Origin: Poa pratensis
Taxonomy: Eukaryota > Streptophyta > Magnoliopsida > Poales > Poaceae
Direction: 5' to 3'
DNA: 64,000 bases
NCBI GenBank assembly: GCA_947311845.1
Contig: CAMZMU010000020.1
Location: forward strand, 33,734,171-33,798,170
Of the stretch, positions 1 to 10,666 are shown piece by piece. The notes beneath the pieces were generated by a model that saw only the letters and a program-made list of their open reading frames with translations, ran no database searches and was not told where the DNA came from. The position numbers and the translations under genes are program-made. Each line of letters begins with the position of its first letter. Positions within the stretch are counted from its first letter, which is position 1.

Positions 1-171
1 TGGAGTTGTGCAAGCCGTCGGCTACTGTCATGGTTTTGCGGAGCCTTTTGCTGACCAGATTGAACACCTCTGGCGCCATCTCTGAGATGGCCTTCCCGTC
101 AATCCAGCGGTCGGTCTAGAAGCAGGCGGTGTTGCCGTCACATGACGTGAGTAGCTGGCGGCGGTAGAAAC
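1..171 (+). other. Untranslated leader of the first gypsy element
   Basis: No gene. The stretch directly precedes the first Met of gag and fits the region between primer-binding site and gag. No tRNA-Met primer site (TGGTATCAGAGC type) is visible, so that site and the 5' LTR must lie upstream of the window. Confidence 0.5.
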
Positions 172-2007
172 ATGACGAAATCAGCAGATAATTCCTCCGA
201 GAACACTGCTTCTTTGGAATTGAAGTCCTTGATCTTGGATGTCAAGACCCTGCAACGTGTTCGTGATGAGGATAAGCAGGAGTTTACTGAATTCTCTGAG
301 AAGGTAGAAAAGAACTTCGTCAGTATTCAGGATAACTTTGACAGTATTCAGGTTAGTTTGGAGAAATTACTGGTAGCTGTCCCTCCTTCTGCTCCACATG
401 CTTCACCTCCTCCACTGGCAGCTGCAACTGCTGAGTCTCCATTGCAAGGAAGTGTAAATCAGGAGCTAGCCAAAGCAAACTTGACTGTGGTGAGACCAAT
501 TGGCACAGATACACTACATGATCATGCTGGAAAAGAAGTGAATTTGGACGGTTCTGAAAAAGTTCCTTACATGCACCCAAATTCTGCAGCACCACAACCA
601 CAGATCCTGCCACATCGTGGTGATGGACAGAGGCATCAAGCAGTCCAACAACAACAACAACAACAACAACAAGAGCATGATCACCATGAAGAAGTGGAGC
701 GAAGAGACCTTCCTCCTAGAAATAGGGCTCTGTTTCAGCACCAAGATAATGCCAGAAATGTACCTGCAGTGAAACCGGCCAAAATGAATATCCCTGAATT
801 CGATGGTGAAGATGCTGATTCTTGGATACAAACAATTGAGCAGTACTTTGAGTCTGCCAGAACACCTCTGGAGCAGCGAACTGAGCTAGCTATCACTTAC
901 CTCAAGGGTCCGGCAATGCAATGGTGGCGTGGTACATGATTTCCACCAAACAACACCCCTGGCATCGTTTTACTCGCTACTTGACCGACAGATTTTTAGA
1001 AGCTTCTATCTGTGACAATTTGAAGAACTTTCATCAACTCACACAAACTGGAACAGTAGCTCAATATGTTTTGGAATTTGAGAAAGCCTTGAACCTGATG
1101 CGTAGGGATAACCCTACTATACCTGATGACTATTACATTAATAGTTTCATCTCTGGGCTGACAGTATACATTCAGAGTCATTTGCAGTGCTTAAAACCTA
1201 GTACTATGACTGAGGCTATGTGGTACGCCAGACGGATGGAACAATCCCGGCCCAGAAGTAAACAGAGCTATCCTATGACTCAACAACAAGTGAGAAGGCC
1301 AAGCAACACTGATCAGGCCCAAAAAGGATTAGCTGAAGTGATTCAACAAGCTAAATCGAACAAGGTGTGCTACAAATGTAATGAACCTTGGTTCCCAGGA
1401 CACAAACAACAGTGCAAGATGTATGCTAAAGCAAAGGTTCATGCACTGCAGCAACAGGAAGAGGCAAGTGCTGAGGTAATTTATATTGACTATGATGATT
1501 TAGATGATGAGCAACAGTTGCCAGTAGTAGTGAGGCTAATTATACATTTACCCTAACTGCTAAATTGGGCAAACACATAGCAACTGTCCTGATTGATTCG
1601 GGTAGCACTGGTACTTTCATGTCTACTGAATTGGCTAAAAGAATTAAATGCAACATCAAACCAGCTAAAAGAGTGCAGGTTATGGTTGCTAATGGTAGTG
1701 AACTGGTGTCTGGTTTCACAACAGAACAGTGTGACTATGAAATACAAGGAAACAAGATGAGCTACAAATTCAAGCTGCTACCTTTAACTGGTATGACATT
1801 ATCTGTGGCACAGATTGGATAAAAGCTCATAGTCCAGTCACTATGGACTGCAAGCAAATGTTCATTACTCTGACTGATCCTGATGGCCAGTCTATCAAGT
1901 TATTGGATGAGTCTCCGCCAGGCATGTCTGACATTGTCACAATGGATGAATTACTATCCCTGAAAGAAAAACAAATTTGCGGAGCATTCATCTTTTTGTA
2001 GCAAATA
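172..2007 (+). pseudogene. Broken gag and protease of the first gypsy element
   Basis: Gag would form the particle core and the aspartic protease would cut the polyprotein. Segment 172-939 carries an N-terminal coiled-coil-like stretch, a CAA-repeat glutamine run (about 646-672) and the start of the gag core (MNIPEFDGEDADSWI, MQWWRGT). The core continues in another frame from 921 to 1556, ending with a zinc-knuckle-like CYKCNEPWFPGHKQQC. Protease continues in a third frame from about 1530 to 1800, with the active-site motif LIDSGSTGTF. A further shift near 1795 and an in-frame TAG at 1999-2001 separate it from pol. So at least three frameshifts and one stop lie in about 1.8 kb, whereas pol downstream is open. 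The copy could not make its own Gag, though it might have been mobilised in trans. Confidence 0.85.
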
Positions 2008-4875
2008 GTGGTGGAAGATAAAAGCAAGAGCAAAAGTCCTGCAGTTCCTGCATTTTTGCAGCCACTAATGGATCAGTATAAAGATATTTTTGCTGAGCCT
2101 ACTTCATTACCTCCCAAAAGAGAATGTGATCATTCTATCCCATTGGTACCTAATGCCAAAATTGTCAACCAAAGATCATATAGGCTACCACATCACCAGA
2201 AAAATGCTATGGAAGAAATTATTCAGAAATTATTGAAACAGAATGTGATCAGACCCAGCAGTAGTCCTTATTCATTTCCTGCACTGATGGTGAAGAAGAA
2301 AGATACTACATGGAGGGTAGTTAATGACTTCAGAAAAATGAATGCTCAAACAGTGAAGAACAAGTACCCAATACCTGTCATTGAGGATCTCTTGGATGAA
2401 TTAAATGGAGCATCTATATTCTCAAAGATTGATATGCGCAGTGGCTATCACCAGATCAGAATGAAAGAACAAGACATACCAAAGACAGCCTTCAACACTC
2501 ACCTGGGCCATTTTGAGTACTTGGTAATGCCTTTTGGCCTTACTAATGCTCCTGCTACATTCCAGTCATTAATGAACACCTTGCTGGCTCCCTTCCTGAG
2601 AAAATTTGCTTTAGTATTCTTTGATGACATTCTTATCTACATCAAAAATACGAAAGAACACTATCAACATTTGGAAGCAGTATTTCAGGTTTCGAGAGAT
2701 AATAAATTGGCTGCCAAGATGGAGAAATGCACTTTTGGTCAAGCTAAAGTGGAATACCTTGGCCATGTCATAAAAGGAAATGGAGTAGCAACAGATCCAG
2801 TGAAAGTGAAGGCAATTGCCAAATGGCCTGCACCACAAAACATCTCTAAATTGAGAAGCATCCTGGGAATGACAGGATATTACAAAAGATTCATTAAGAA
2901 CTATGGGATAATCTGTCGTCCATTATTTGATTGCTTGAAGAAAAACTCATTTGTATGGACAGATATTCAAGAAAAAGCATTTCAAACACTAAAAACTTGT
3001 ATGACAACAACACCTTTACTTGCTTTACCAGATTTCAGTCTCCCTTTCACATTAGAAGCAGATGCTTCTGGTTATGGAATAGGAGCAGTGCTAGTGCAGA
3101 AAGGAAGACCTATCTCATTTATGAGTAAATCTCTGGGACCAAGAACAACAGCTTGGTCTACTTATGATAAAGAGGCACTGGCCATTATTGAGGCAATAAA
3201 GAAATGGCGACACTACTTCGCAGCATCTTCTATTGTCATTAAAACTGATCAGCAAAGCTTGAAGTATATTCAGGAACAGAAACTGACAGAGGGCATACAA
3301 CACAAGTTGTTGATCAAACTATTGGGCTATAATTACTCGGTGGAATATAAGAAGGGCAAAGAAAATAGAGTTGATGATGCTCTTCCTAGAGTTAAACTGG
3401 CCGTGAGGCAGTTAGTGGGGTCAGCTATAATCCCTAGTTGGATAACCACAATTGTGGAAAGCTATGAAAATGATGAATACTGCAAATCACTATTGGCTCA
3501 ATTAGCTGTGACTCTTACTGCAGTACCAAAATTTTCACTGAAAAATGGATTGTTGAGATACAATAACAAGATAGTGGTGGGCAATGACAAACAGGTAAAA
3601 CATGACATTTTCTCTGTCTTTCATGCTTCGGAACTTGGAGGTCATTCTGGGGAGCGTGCAACACTGCACAGAATACAATTGGTTTTCTATTGGCCAAAAA
3701 TGAAAGCTGAAATTGCTGAGTATGTCAAGCAGTGCCCAATCTGTCAGATTAATAAGCCTGAGCATTTGAAATACCCGGGAAAATTACAGCCTTTGCCGGT
3801 GGTTGGCATGGCCTGGACACACATAAGCATGGACTTTGTGGAAGGCTTGCCTAACTCAAACAACAAAGACATGATCTTAGTGGTGGTGGATAGATTCACT
3901 AAATTTGCACATTTCATTGCTATGAAGCACCCTATTACAGTGAAAGCAGTTGCTCAAGCTTTTCATGATAACATATTCAAGTTACATGGACTGCCATTGG
4001 TAATTGTCACTGACAGAGACAAAAATTTCACAAGTCACCTGTGGCAAGAATTATTCAAGGCACTCAAGATTAAACTTCACATGAGTACTAGTTACCATCC
4101 TCAAACGGATGGCCAAACAGAAAGAGTTAACCAATGCCTCGAAACCTATCTGAGGTGCATGGCATTTGCTCAACCGAAGAAGTGGCAATCTTGGCTTACT
4201 TCTGCTGAATGGTGGTACAACACCACATTCCATACTTCTCTGAAAATGACACCATTTCAGGCTCTCTATGGATTTCCTCCTCCACAAGTGGCAGAAATGT
4301 TTCTCCCAGATGCTAACACTGAATCAGCAGAGGAAATGTTACATAACAGAGAAGCAGCTAATGCAATCATCAAAGAAAATTTGCAGCAAGCTCAAGATAG
4401 AATGGTACATTTCGCAAACAAGAACAGGAGTGAAAGGCAACTGGATATTGGAGGCATGGTCTACTTAAAGGTTCAACCTTATAGGCATTCATCCTTGAAC
4501 ATTCACAGAAGCATCAAACTACATTCCAAGTTCTATGGCCCATTCCAGGTGCTGGCTAAAGTGGGTAACACTGCATACAAGTTATTGCTTCCGGAGGGAT
4601 GCACCTTGCATCACACATTTCATGTGAGCCAGCTAAAGAAGCATCATGGACCATTGGCCATACCTACACCCACATTACCTTTGGTTGATGATCAAGGCAA
4701 CATTCAAACTGGCCCAGAAAAGGTGTTGGACCGCAAACTGACTCCGAGGAAGCAAGGTGACATAACCATACCAGTTGTCCAGTGGCTTGTGAAGTGGATC
4801 AATTTACCAGCTGAAGCTGCAACTTGGGAAGATTCAAGTTTCATCCAGAAGGTGTTTCCATTCTTCCAGCCTTGA
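2008..4875 (+). CDS. Open pol: reverse transcriptase, RNase H, integrase, chromodomain-like tail
   Basis: 955 codons without a stop. Reverse transcriptase covers roughly residues 60-240, with the catalytic FDDILIY at about 204-210 and MPFGLTNAPATFQ before it. RNase H starts at about 348 (LEADASGYGIGAVL) and runs through TDQQSL. Integrase has an H-H-C-C zinc region at about 538-579 (HASELGGHSGERATLHR to CPICQ), then the D-D-E core: SMDFVEG near 607, VTDRDKNFTS near 667, HPQTDGQTERVNQ near 700. The last 35 residues (QWLVKWINLPAEAATWEDSSF) resemble a chromodomain, which in chromoviruses is thought to guide integration. The first Met was taken only because a stop lies just upstream; pol is normally part of a gag-pol polyprotein, so this is not a natural start. 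The RNase H/integrase linker reads VDDALPR, where the family usually has ADALSR. Confidence 0.93.
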   Translation: MVEDKSKSKSPAVPAFLQPLMDQYKDIFAEPTSLPPKRECDHSIPLVPNAKIVNQRSYRLPHHQKNAMEEIIQKLLKQNVIRPSSSPYSFPALMVKKKDTTWRVVNDFRKMNAQTVKNKYPIPVIEDLLDELNGASIFSKIDMRSGYHQIRMKEQDIPKTAFNTHLGHFEYLVMPFGLTNAPATFQSLMNTLLAPFLRKFALVFFDDILIYIKNTKEHYQHLEAVFQVSRDNKLAAKMEKCTFGQAKVEYLGHVIKGNGVATDPVKVKAIAKWPAPQNISKLRSILGMTGYYKRFIKNYGIICRPLFDCLKKNSFVWTDIQEKAFQTLKTCMTTTPLLALPDFSLPFTLEADASGYGIGAVLVQKGRPISFMSKSLGPRTTAWSTYDKEALAIIEAIKKWRHYFAASSIVIKTDQQSLKYIQEQKLTEGIQHKLLIKLLGYNYSVEYKKGKENRVDDALPRVKLAVRQLVGSAIIPSWITTIVESYENDEYCKSLLAQLAVTLTAVPKFSLKNGLLRYNNKIVVGNDKQVKHDIFSVFHASELGGHSGERATLHRIQLVFYWPKMKAEIAEYVKQCPICQINKPEHLKYPGKLQPLPVVGMAWTHISMDFVEGLPNSNNKDMILVVVDRFTKFAHFIAMKHPITVKAVAQAFHDNIFKLHGLPLVIVTDRDKNFTSHLWQELFKALKIKLHMSTSYHPQTDGQTERVNQCLETYLRCMAFAQPKKWQSWLTSAEWWYNTTFHTSLKMTPFQALYGFPPPQVAEMFLPDANTESAEEMLHNREAANAIIKENLQQAQDRMVHFANKNRSERQLDIGGMVYLKVQPYRHSSLNIHRSIKLHSKFYGPFQVLAKVGNTAYKLLLPEGCTLHHTFHVSQLKKHHGPLAIPTPTLPLVDDQGNIQTGPEKVLDRKLTPRKQGDITIPVVQWLVKWINLPAEAATWEDSSFIQKVFPFFQP

Positions 4876-4887
4876 GGACAAGTCTGG

Positions 4888-4904
4888 GCTCGACGAGGGG
4901 GAAT
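4888..4904 (+). promoter_or_regulatory. Polypurine tract of the first gypsy element
   Basis: A purine-rich run, cgacgagggggaat, sits immediately before the TG that opens the 3' LTR. This is the expected position of the plus-strand primer for reverse transcription. Confidence 0.7.
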
Positions 4905-5372
4905 TGTCAGGAACCTGTACCTAAAGAAGCCTGTTAAGTGAATATAAAGCTAGTGTCGGATACAAGCATAGCCGTTCATCTGGTGATCAACGTCTCACGT
5001 GCTTCCTTACCTCTTCGCGCCGTAAAGAATCAAAGAGAGCCGTTGATCCCCAAATGGACGGCCTTCGATGGCTCAGCCGTCGCTGTTTGAATCTGACACT
5101 GTGCTTTATCTTCAGTTAACTTTTTCCTTACCTGCTCTCTCCTTTGTCGCCACTTCCTTCTGCTATTTAGCTCGAATCGGAGCATGTAATAATCATCTTT
5201 GTATCTCTGGGTTAAACCCTAGCCACCGTGTTCCGGCTGGCCCCGTATTCCTCTTCTCTAGAACCCTAGATCTGAGCAATCCTTCCTCTGAATTCAGCTA
5301 ATAAAGAGAGAGGTGTCTAAATATTCGAGTTCTTGTGTGTTCCGTTCTTCAATTGTTAGTCTAGGCCTAACA
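4905..5372 (+). repeat. 3' LTR (468 bp) of the first gypsy element
   Basis: Starts TGTCAGGAACC directly after the purine tract and ends CTAGGCCTAACA, giving TG...CA ends with inverted TGTcAGG/CCTaACA. The next bases (ccaag) are the candidate target duplication, but the left copy is outside the window. An AATAAAG at about 5300 could serve in 3' end formation. The LTR holds no gene. Confidence 0.85.
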
Positions 5373-5645
5373 CCAAGGTTTGGTCTGGTCTGTGCGACTG
5401 AACCAAAGCCACCTTAGGCGTAGCGCTGCGCCCACGAGCTCTAGGTTCTGAATGCCGAGACCGCCGTAGCATAGGGGTCTGCAGACCCTATTCCAGTTGA
5501 CTTGGCATTGCCCGCAGTGCGCCTCGTCCTTTGCAGCCCAGAGGAACCCTCGTCGGATTTTGTGCACGGCCTTGATGGTCTTTTTGTGCGGCGCGATCAC
5601 CAAGAGCTGATGCACGGGGCAGTGGGGTTTGAAACCGCAATGCGC
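5373..5645 (-). pseudogene. LINE reverse-transcriptase C-terminal fragment
   Basis: Read on the minus strand from about 5645, the translation contains IKAVHKIRRGFLWAAKDE, GQCQVNWNRVCRPL, GGLGIQNLE and LRLRWLWFSRTDQTKPW. These are hallmarks of the region after the reverse-transcriptase domain in plant L1-type LINEs (zinc-binding RT C-terminus). The frame is cut exactly at the end of the gypsy LTR, so the LTR element jumped into this LINE; the rest of the LINE should lie left of the window. Upstream (5650-5905) the similarity is lost. Confidence 0.8.
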
Positions 5646-6189
5646 CTGTGTCCCGCCTCCTCGTCATTCATGGTGGTGACGGTGCAAGGTCCGTTGTTGT
5701 GGGTTGGCGTTGTAAGACATGTTGTGTTGAGTTGGTGTGCGGTGTAGTTGCAATTCTTGGCTATGTAATGGCCATTTAGGACTTTCGAATAAACCTTTTC
5801 ATGTTGTATTCTTGAAAAAAATAAAGCAAGAGATAGTCGAGGAAAAGAAGACAATGTTTTTAATAGAGCTGTGGCTAGCCAAAATACCATTTTCTCTTGC
5901 AACAATTTTTTGTGGATTTGTGTTTGTTTGATTGGAGTTGGACATCACGAAAAAATTGTGCTAATGTGTCGATTCCATGTGCATTGTTTGCACTGGGTTA
6001 TAGATTACGGTGAAGTGAACATCTTGGAGTCACATCTGAGCATAGATGCAGAGAGCATGACCGCATGAGAGCATCAATAGTTTGTTGAATGTTCATTCTT
6101 CGGAAGTCGGAACTATTGAAGATAATGCATATCGGATAAAGTTGAGCTCTTATCTCCTTAATGTATTGGATTCTGTCCGAGGATGGCGT
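5646..6189. other. No recognised gene
   Basis: Short open frames on both strands show no recognisable domain. The DNA is probably decayed LINE or other repeat. Confidence 0.4.
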
Positions 6190-6577
6190 TTTGGCTCCCG
6201 GGAGCACATGCTCCCGGTATGTTCAAAAAAATTGAACAAATTGAAAAATGTTCAAAAAAATCCGAAAAAAATCATGCACGTACCTGACGATGTCACGCAC
6301 GACCGTGTCAAATTTTGCACCGAAACTACATCGTATGCGCCCTGTGCAAAAATGTCAAAATTCTGACAGAAAATTCAAAATTTTGGATCTCATATTCTGT
6401 CAGAAATTTTGTCATTTTTGCACAGGGCGCATACGATGTCGTTTCGGTGCGAAATTTGACACGGTCGTGAGTGACATCGTCATGTACATGCATGATTTGT
6501 TTCGGATTTTTTTGAACATTTTTCAATTTGTTCAATTTTTTTGAACATACCGGGAGCATGTGCTCCCGGGAGCCAAA
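6190..6577. mobile_element. Fold-back MITE, 388 bp, first copy
   Basis: The left end (ttggctcccgggagcac) is the inverse of the right end, and the complementarity extends inwards over nearly the whole element (TGCTCCCGG, the ttgaacaaatt tracts, the cgcacgaccgtgtcaaatttt block, tgtgcaaaaatgtcaaaa). The centre is near 6385. No convincing target duplication is visible, so the superfamily is not set. A diverged relative of almost the same length lies at 10276-10666. Confidence 0.85.
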
Positions 6578-6764
6578 CTGGATTTCCGATTCTGTCCTGG
6601 CAAATTTGGATATCTACTTGTGATCTGGATGCTCCGTGTACAGCTAAAACATATGCTTGAGTTTCTCTTCGTTTTTTTCTACCATATGGTTTACGGTAAC
6701 CTGTTGGAGGTCGCGAGGCATGTGTCTTCGGATTTTTTTACTTTATATCTTTCTGATCTGTGCA
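6578..6764. other. No recognised gene
   Basis: Unassigned sequence between the MITE and the LINE tail. It is probably LINE 3' sequence, but no coding motif is visible. Confidence 0.3.
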
Positions 6765-6831
6765 ATAAAAGAGCTATGTGCATTGTTTCGATGCAGAGGC
6801 CGGGTGTTCGTTCCCTTTCTCCGAAAAAAAA
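6765..6831 (+). mobile_element. 3' terminus of a plus-strand LINE with poly(A)
   Basis: ATAAAAGAGCTATGTGCATT followed by gatgcagaggccggg, a pyrimidine-rich stretch and an A8 run. This resembles the usual 3' end of grass LINEs (known pattern, recalled, not searched). The coding part is not recognisable upstream, so this is a short truncated copy. Confidence 0.5.
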
Positions 6832-8110
6832 TGCTTGAGTTTCAACTCCTGTTGCACGAATATAGGCTCAAAACAGGTCAGACTTTTAATGTGCTGACAT
6901 AAATCCTCCTACCTGTTGCATAATGTATTATTTCTCCCGCAACTGATGGGCCGTAAACTAAATTTTCTTATGGAAGTTGTTTGATGAGAGTACCTGTTGT
7001 GCCGTGACAGCGAAATGGTTTAGTATCAGTTCATACCTTGTGTGCAGAATACAAGGTAGAGATGACGGATTTCCTGGAAGTGGTGGGAGTAAGTTGTGCC
7101 ATGACTGTTTTCTTTACCCAACCAGCGACTCACCTGCGCAGCTACCGCCTAACATTTCTTATATGGTCTTCCCATATGTAAACTCACCACTATCAAGTAT
7201 CAACGCCAGGAAGATCGAGCTTGTGATCAAAATCGCTGGGTTGCAGGGCATTCTCTTGGTTGATGTAGATGGGTGGTAATGGCGGGCTAAACTGACATTG
7301 TTCTGCACGTGCGACGAGTAGTCAAAATCTAGATGTTTTCCCCCCATCTATAAGGTGCACGGGAAACAAAATAGAGATCAAATGGGACGATGTAGACACG
7401 ATAGAAAATCGAGGGTTGCTGGATAGACGTCAACCGTTAGTCCCAGTCAAGGTGTGCCAAGTATGGGAAGGGGATGGATCGCTGTCGCGCTGTCGGACAG
7501 AAAGATCGCAAGATCGTAGAAGTGCTTAACCACCACCTATGTAACCCGATCAGTCAAGTTGGCCGACACAGGTAGCTTTGATTTTGCTTCGCTCTCTGCA
7601 ATAGGGGAAGTGATTTGCAGTTTCCAGCAGTCGTTGCTAGGAGGTTGCGTTGTCCAGGACAGCGCCATCTATTTCCACTAACAAAAAAGGACTAGTACAA
7701 GGTGGTTGCTGTCTTTGGCCGGTGGAAGCCTCAAGCCGCTGTCTCGGTCAACTGGTTCGTATATGGGTTGATCACGCCACAGCCTGAAGAGAACTTCGTT
7801 TGCAGCCCCAGTTGCCCATGCCAATGCTGCAAGATCTTTGGCTGGTGGTCGGATTGGAACCAATTCATTTGGGTGGCCTCTCAGAGTCTCAGGTCGCCTA
7901 GCTACCTCCTGCCAATAAACTGATTTGCCTATCTTCGACATGAGAATCGGTGCCAACCAGTTAATTCTACGTTACTTGGCTACACTGAATTTCTACTACT
8001 CTACTAAAACAAAATAATGGAATTTTTATTTTTATCATGGAACGGCGCCGTAGTGTGGGTGGCAAGGTAATTTAGGCTACAGACGGATGAACCAGCCTGG
8101 ACCAACTTAA
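6832..8110. other. No recognised gene
   Basis: No domain recognised on either strand. The longest frame is 7678-7956 (-), 92 codons (motif-like RRPETLRGHPNELVPIRPPAKDL); it has no known family to my eye and no promoter context. Probably decayed repeat. Confidence 0.35.
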
Positions 8111-8585
8111 TTTTTTTTGAAACGGGACAAAAACTTTGCCCCGGCCCAGCTTATTAATTTTACAAAAAAAGAGTTGTCCGGTTAATTAATGGAAAACAGG
8201 GCAAAACATATATAACAAAACTACAACCACAAGCGAACAACTCTCAAGCAAATAACCATCCAACTGCTAACAAACCCGCTCAACCTATTACAACCACGAC
8301 GAGACAAACGACAACTTGAAATGGGCCCGACAATCAAGCGAAAGCGGAATCTTTCCTTACGACGCCAAGCTTTTTTCTTATCGTCCTGAGAGACTTCTCT
8401 CCACCTTCAAGATTACACCCTCCGAAGCCGTCCCCGCCAAGATACAAGCAATATCCATGTCATATCTAAAGCACGCCGCCTCCAAATCGACGAGCAAATC
8501 ACAAACCTTTTTGCCAAACAGTGTCTCGGAGTTAGTCACCAGCACACTTGTTTTATCAAGCCTTAGCATTGCGGCTCAAAATTAA
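8111..8585 (-). mobile_element. Probable 3' part of a minus-strand LINE
   Basis: A T8 run at 8111-8118, followed by gaaacgggacaaaaactttg, is the inverse of a common grass LINE end (GGCAAA...TTTTGCC...GTTTC-poly A). The element would extend to the right. A minus-strand frame (8569-8378) carries no clear RT motif. The right limit is approximate. Confidence 0.4.
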
Positions 8586-8802
8586 AAGGAGAGAAACTTC
8601 GTTGGTATTCACAGGTCTATGGTTTGGTGTATTCGGCGTTGTTCTACGGCTGCCTTCAGAAAAGTATAAGATTGTGTCATGGAAGAAGAAAGGGATTGAA
8701 GATCTCATAGATTTGTTCGTCTCTTTTAGTATTGTTTTTGTAATCGATGTAATCGTGTACTCTCTGTTGGCTTAATATATATGGAAAAATTCAAAAAAAA
8801 AA
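8586..8802 (+). mobile_element. Plus-strand poly(A)-tailed retroposon end
   Basis: The sequence ends with tgtactctctgttggcttaa, then tatatatgg and an A10 run at 8793-8802. This suggests the 3' end of a LINE or a processed transcript. No coding motif is recognised in the 200 bp before it. Confidence 0.35.
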
Positions 8803-10275
8803 CATGTTCACTCAAACAATGAGAAAGTGACAGAAGCAACCAAACCTCTACTATCCACAGAGGCGGGCGGCTGGCAGGACTCAGAGCGAGGTGGTGATCG
8901 CATCATGTCCACCGCCAAAGACTCCAATGAGGCAAGTTTCATCGAAAGCACCATAGATGATTCCCCACAAGGCTCATACAATTCAGACATAATCTGCATA
9001 ACTGTAGCCACGACCTCAGTGATGACTGCACTCTTAGGACAAACGGCGTCGTACTGCAGAGCACGAGGAGAAAACTCTCTAAAGAAACAATCAAGCCCCT
9101 CACCAACTTAATAATTATTTGCCCATATATAGTTTGAACTTTGAACGGCTTCGGAATCATTTCTACCTGGCAGAATCACATGCAACGGCAGCTGCATGCT
9201 CGGGTCCGATTGGAAAAGGAAAACTAAGCAAAGCACCCGCCTCTCCGTGCTGCGCTGCGAACATGCATGATTATCAGTATCTCTCGAGAGCAGCGGAGAC
9301 GGACCGGACGGGCTCATCAAGCGCCCCACAAATCATTCTCCCCAGGACTACAAGCACGTCGATTATTGCGCGGATCAACAAACAACGCGCTTGCTACGTA
9401 CAGTACCATCTTTTTGGCAGCTCCAGTAAAACCCCAAATCTTTCTTGAAGAACTCCCAACAACTAGTACGTACTAAAGACGGTAATGATGGATCCTCGCT
9501 TAGGGTTTGAGAACTATAAAATTATGAAGTAGTATAAGGACTCACTTAATTGGATTGCGGGTATTCGGACCGGAAATGGCGGGTAGAATTCTACGGACCT
9601 CGAACGTGCGTAAATTTCTGCTAGCTCCCGTCGTTTCCACCCCGGAAAAATAACAGGCGAGCCAAGCGGGGCCTAAGTAGTAGTTGCAGTGCATATGTTG
9701 AAGAAGGGGGAAATGTATGGTGTGTTTGATTATTTACCAACGGGAAATTCCCATGCTGGCTAAATGGTAATGAGATGCTGCATGTGTTGATCGTAGGTAC
9801 AACCGACGCGATCTAGCTGTACGTGGTTGAACCAACATGCACCTTATAAAGCCTGCAGGAGAGATCCGGTGGTCAGAATACGCTCTCGCGAGGCTCGCTA
9901 GCTCGTCAACCATTTTCACCAACAGAGTTATGTTACTGAGTGCGGTGGACTAGTGAGCAACAAGCTGGCTAGATCGGCCATGTTTGCACTGTTAAAATGT
10001 TAATGGTCATGATTTTACGTTATTTTCAAGTTTATTCGTATGTTACAACGAGTTGTGCGTATATGAGAACACAATCATCACGATGTTTTGAAATGAGAGA
10101 GTTTAAAATATGCTTGGTATAGAATAAAATGCTCAAGGTAAGTCCACTCGTAAACAATCATCTACTATTCTTCTTAGAAATTTCGATGTTGATATCACGA
10201 ATTGGTATCGGTATGTTCTAGACACTACAAAAGGAGGACACTTTCTAGGTAATCATAACATAGACGGAAAAGTGC
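8803..10275. other. No recognised gene
   Basis: Small frames such as 8827-9111 (+, 94 codons) and 9119-9448 (+, 109 codons) show no domain. No transposon ends are recognised. Confidence 0.35.
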
Positions 10276-10666
10276 TTTGTGCCCCTGAGATCCAGCGCTC
10301 CCTCCCTTTACAAAAATTCAAAAAAAAATATATTTACGAGTTTCAAAAAATTCTGACAAAACTCCCGGACGTAGCCAATGTTGTACCCCACAACCGTACG
10401 AAATATCAAGTTCAAATAATTTATATTATGGGCTACACAAAAATGACAAGATCTGAAAAATTTAGAGATCTGAAAATATGCATACTCAGATCTACACTTT
10501 TGTCATTTTTGTGCAGCTCAAAATACATAGTATTTAAAATTGATATTTTCTGGTTAGTGAGATACACTATTGGCTACATCCGGATGTTTTTTCAGAATTT
10601 TTAGAAACTCATAAATATCATTTTCATTTTTTTAAACAGAGGGAGCACTGGAGCTCGGGAGCCAAA
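10276..10666. mobile_element. Fold-back MITE, 391 bp, second and diverged copy
   Basis: Left end tttgtgcccctgagatccag pairs imperfectly with right end ctggagctcgggagccaaa. Inner arms also pair: ctccctc/gaggga, cgagtttcaaaaaattctga against tcagaatttttagaaactc, ctacacaaaaatgacaa against ttgtcatttttgtgcag. Length, end sequence and layout match the copy at 6190-6577, so both belong to one broad family. No target duplication is seen. Confidence 0.75.

Larger units (their letters stand above)
1..5372 (+). mobile_element. Ty3/gypsy chromovirus-type LTR retrotransposon (5' end outside window)
   Basis: Order leader, gag, protease, reverse transcriptase, RNase H, integrase, chromodomain-like tail, purine tract, 3' LTR is seen on the plus strand. 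The 5' LTR and primer-binding site are not in the window. The short LTR (468 bp), internal length of about 5 kb and the C-terminal chromodomain-like segment suggest a chromovirus, most like the Reina lineage (inference). It is inserted in a LINE remnant: LINE reverse-transcriptase coding, antisense, starts right after the 3' LTR. Confidence 0.88.

Noticed and set aside
640..675. CAA repeat as a regulatory microsatellite
   Set aside because: It encodes a Gln run within the gag frame and is simply coding repeat.
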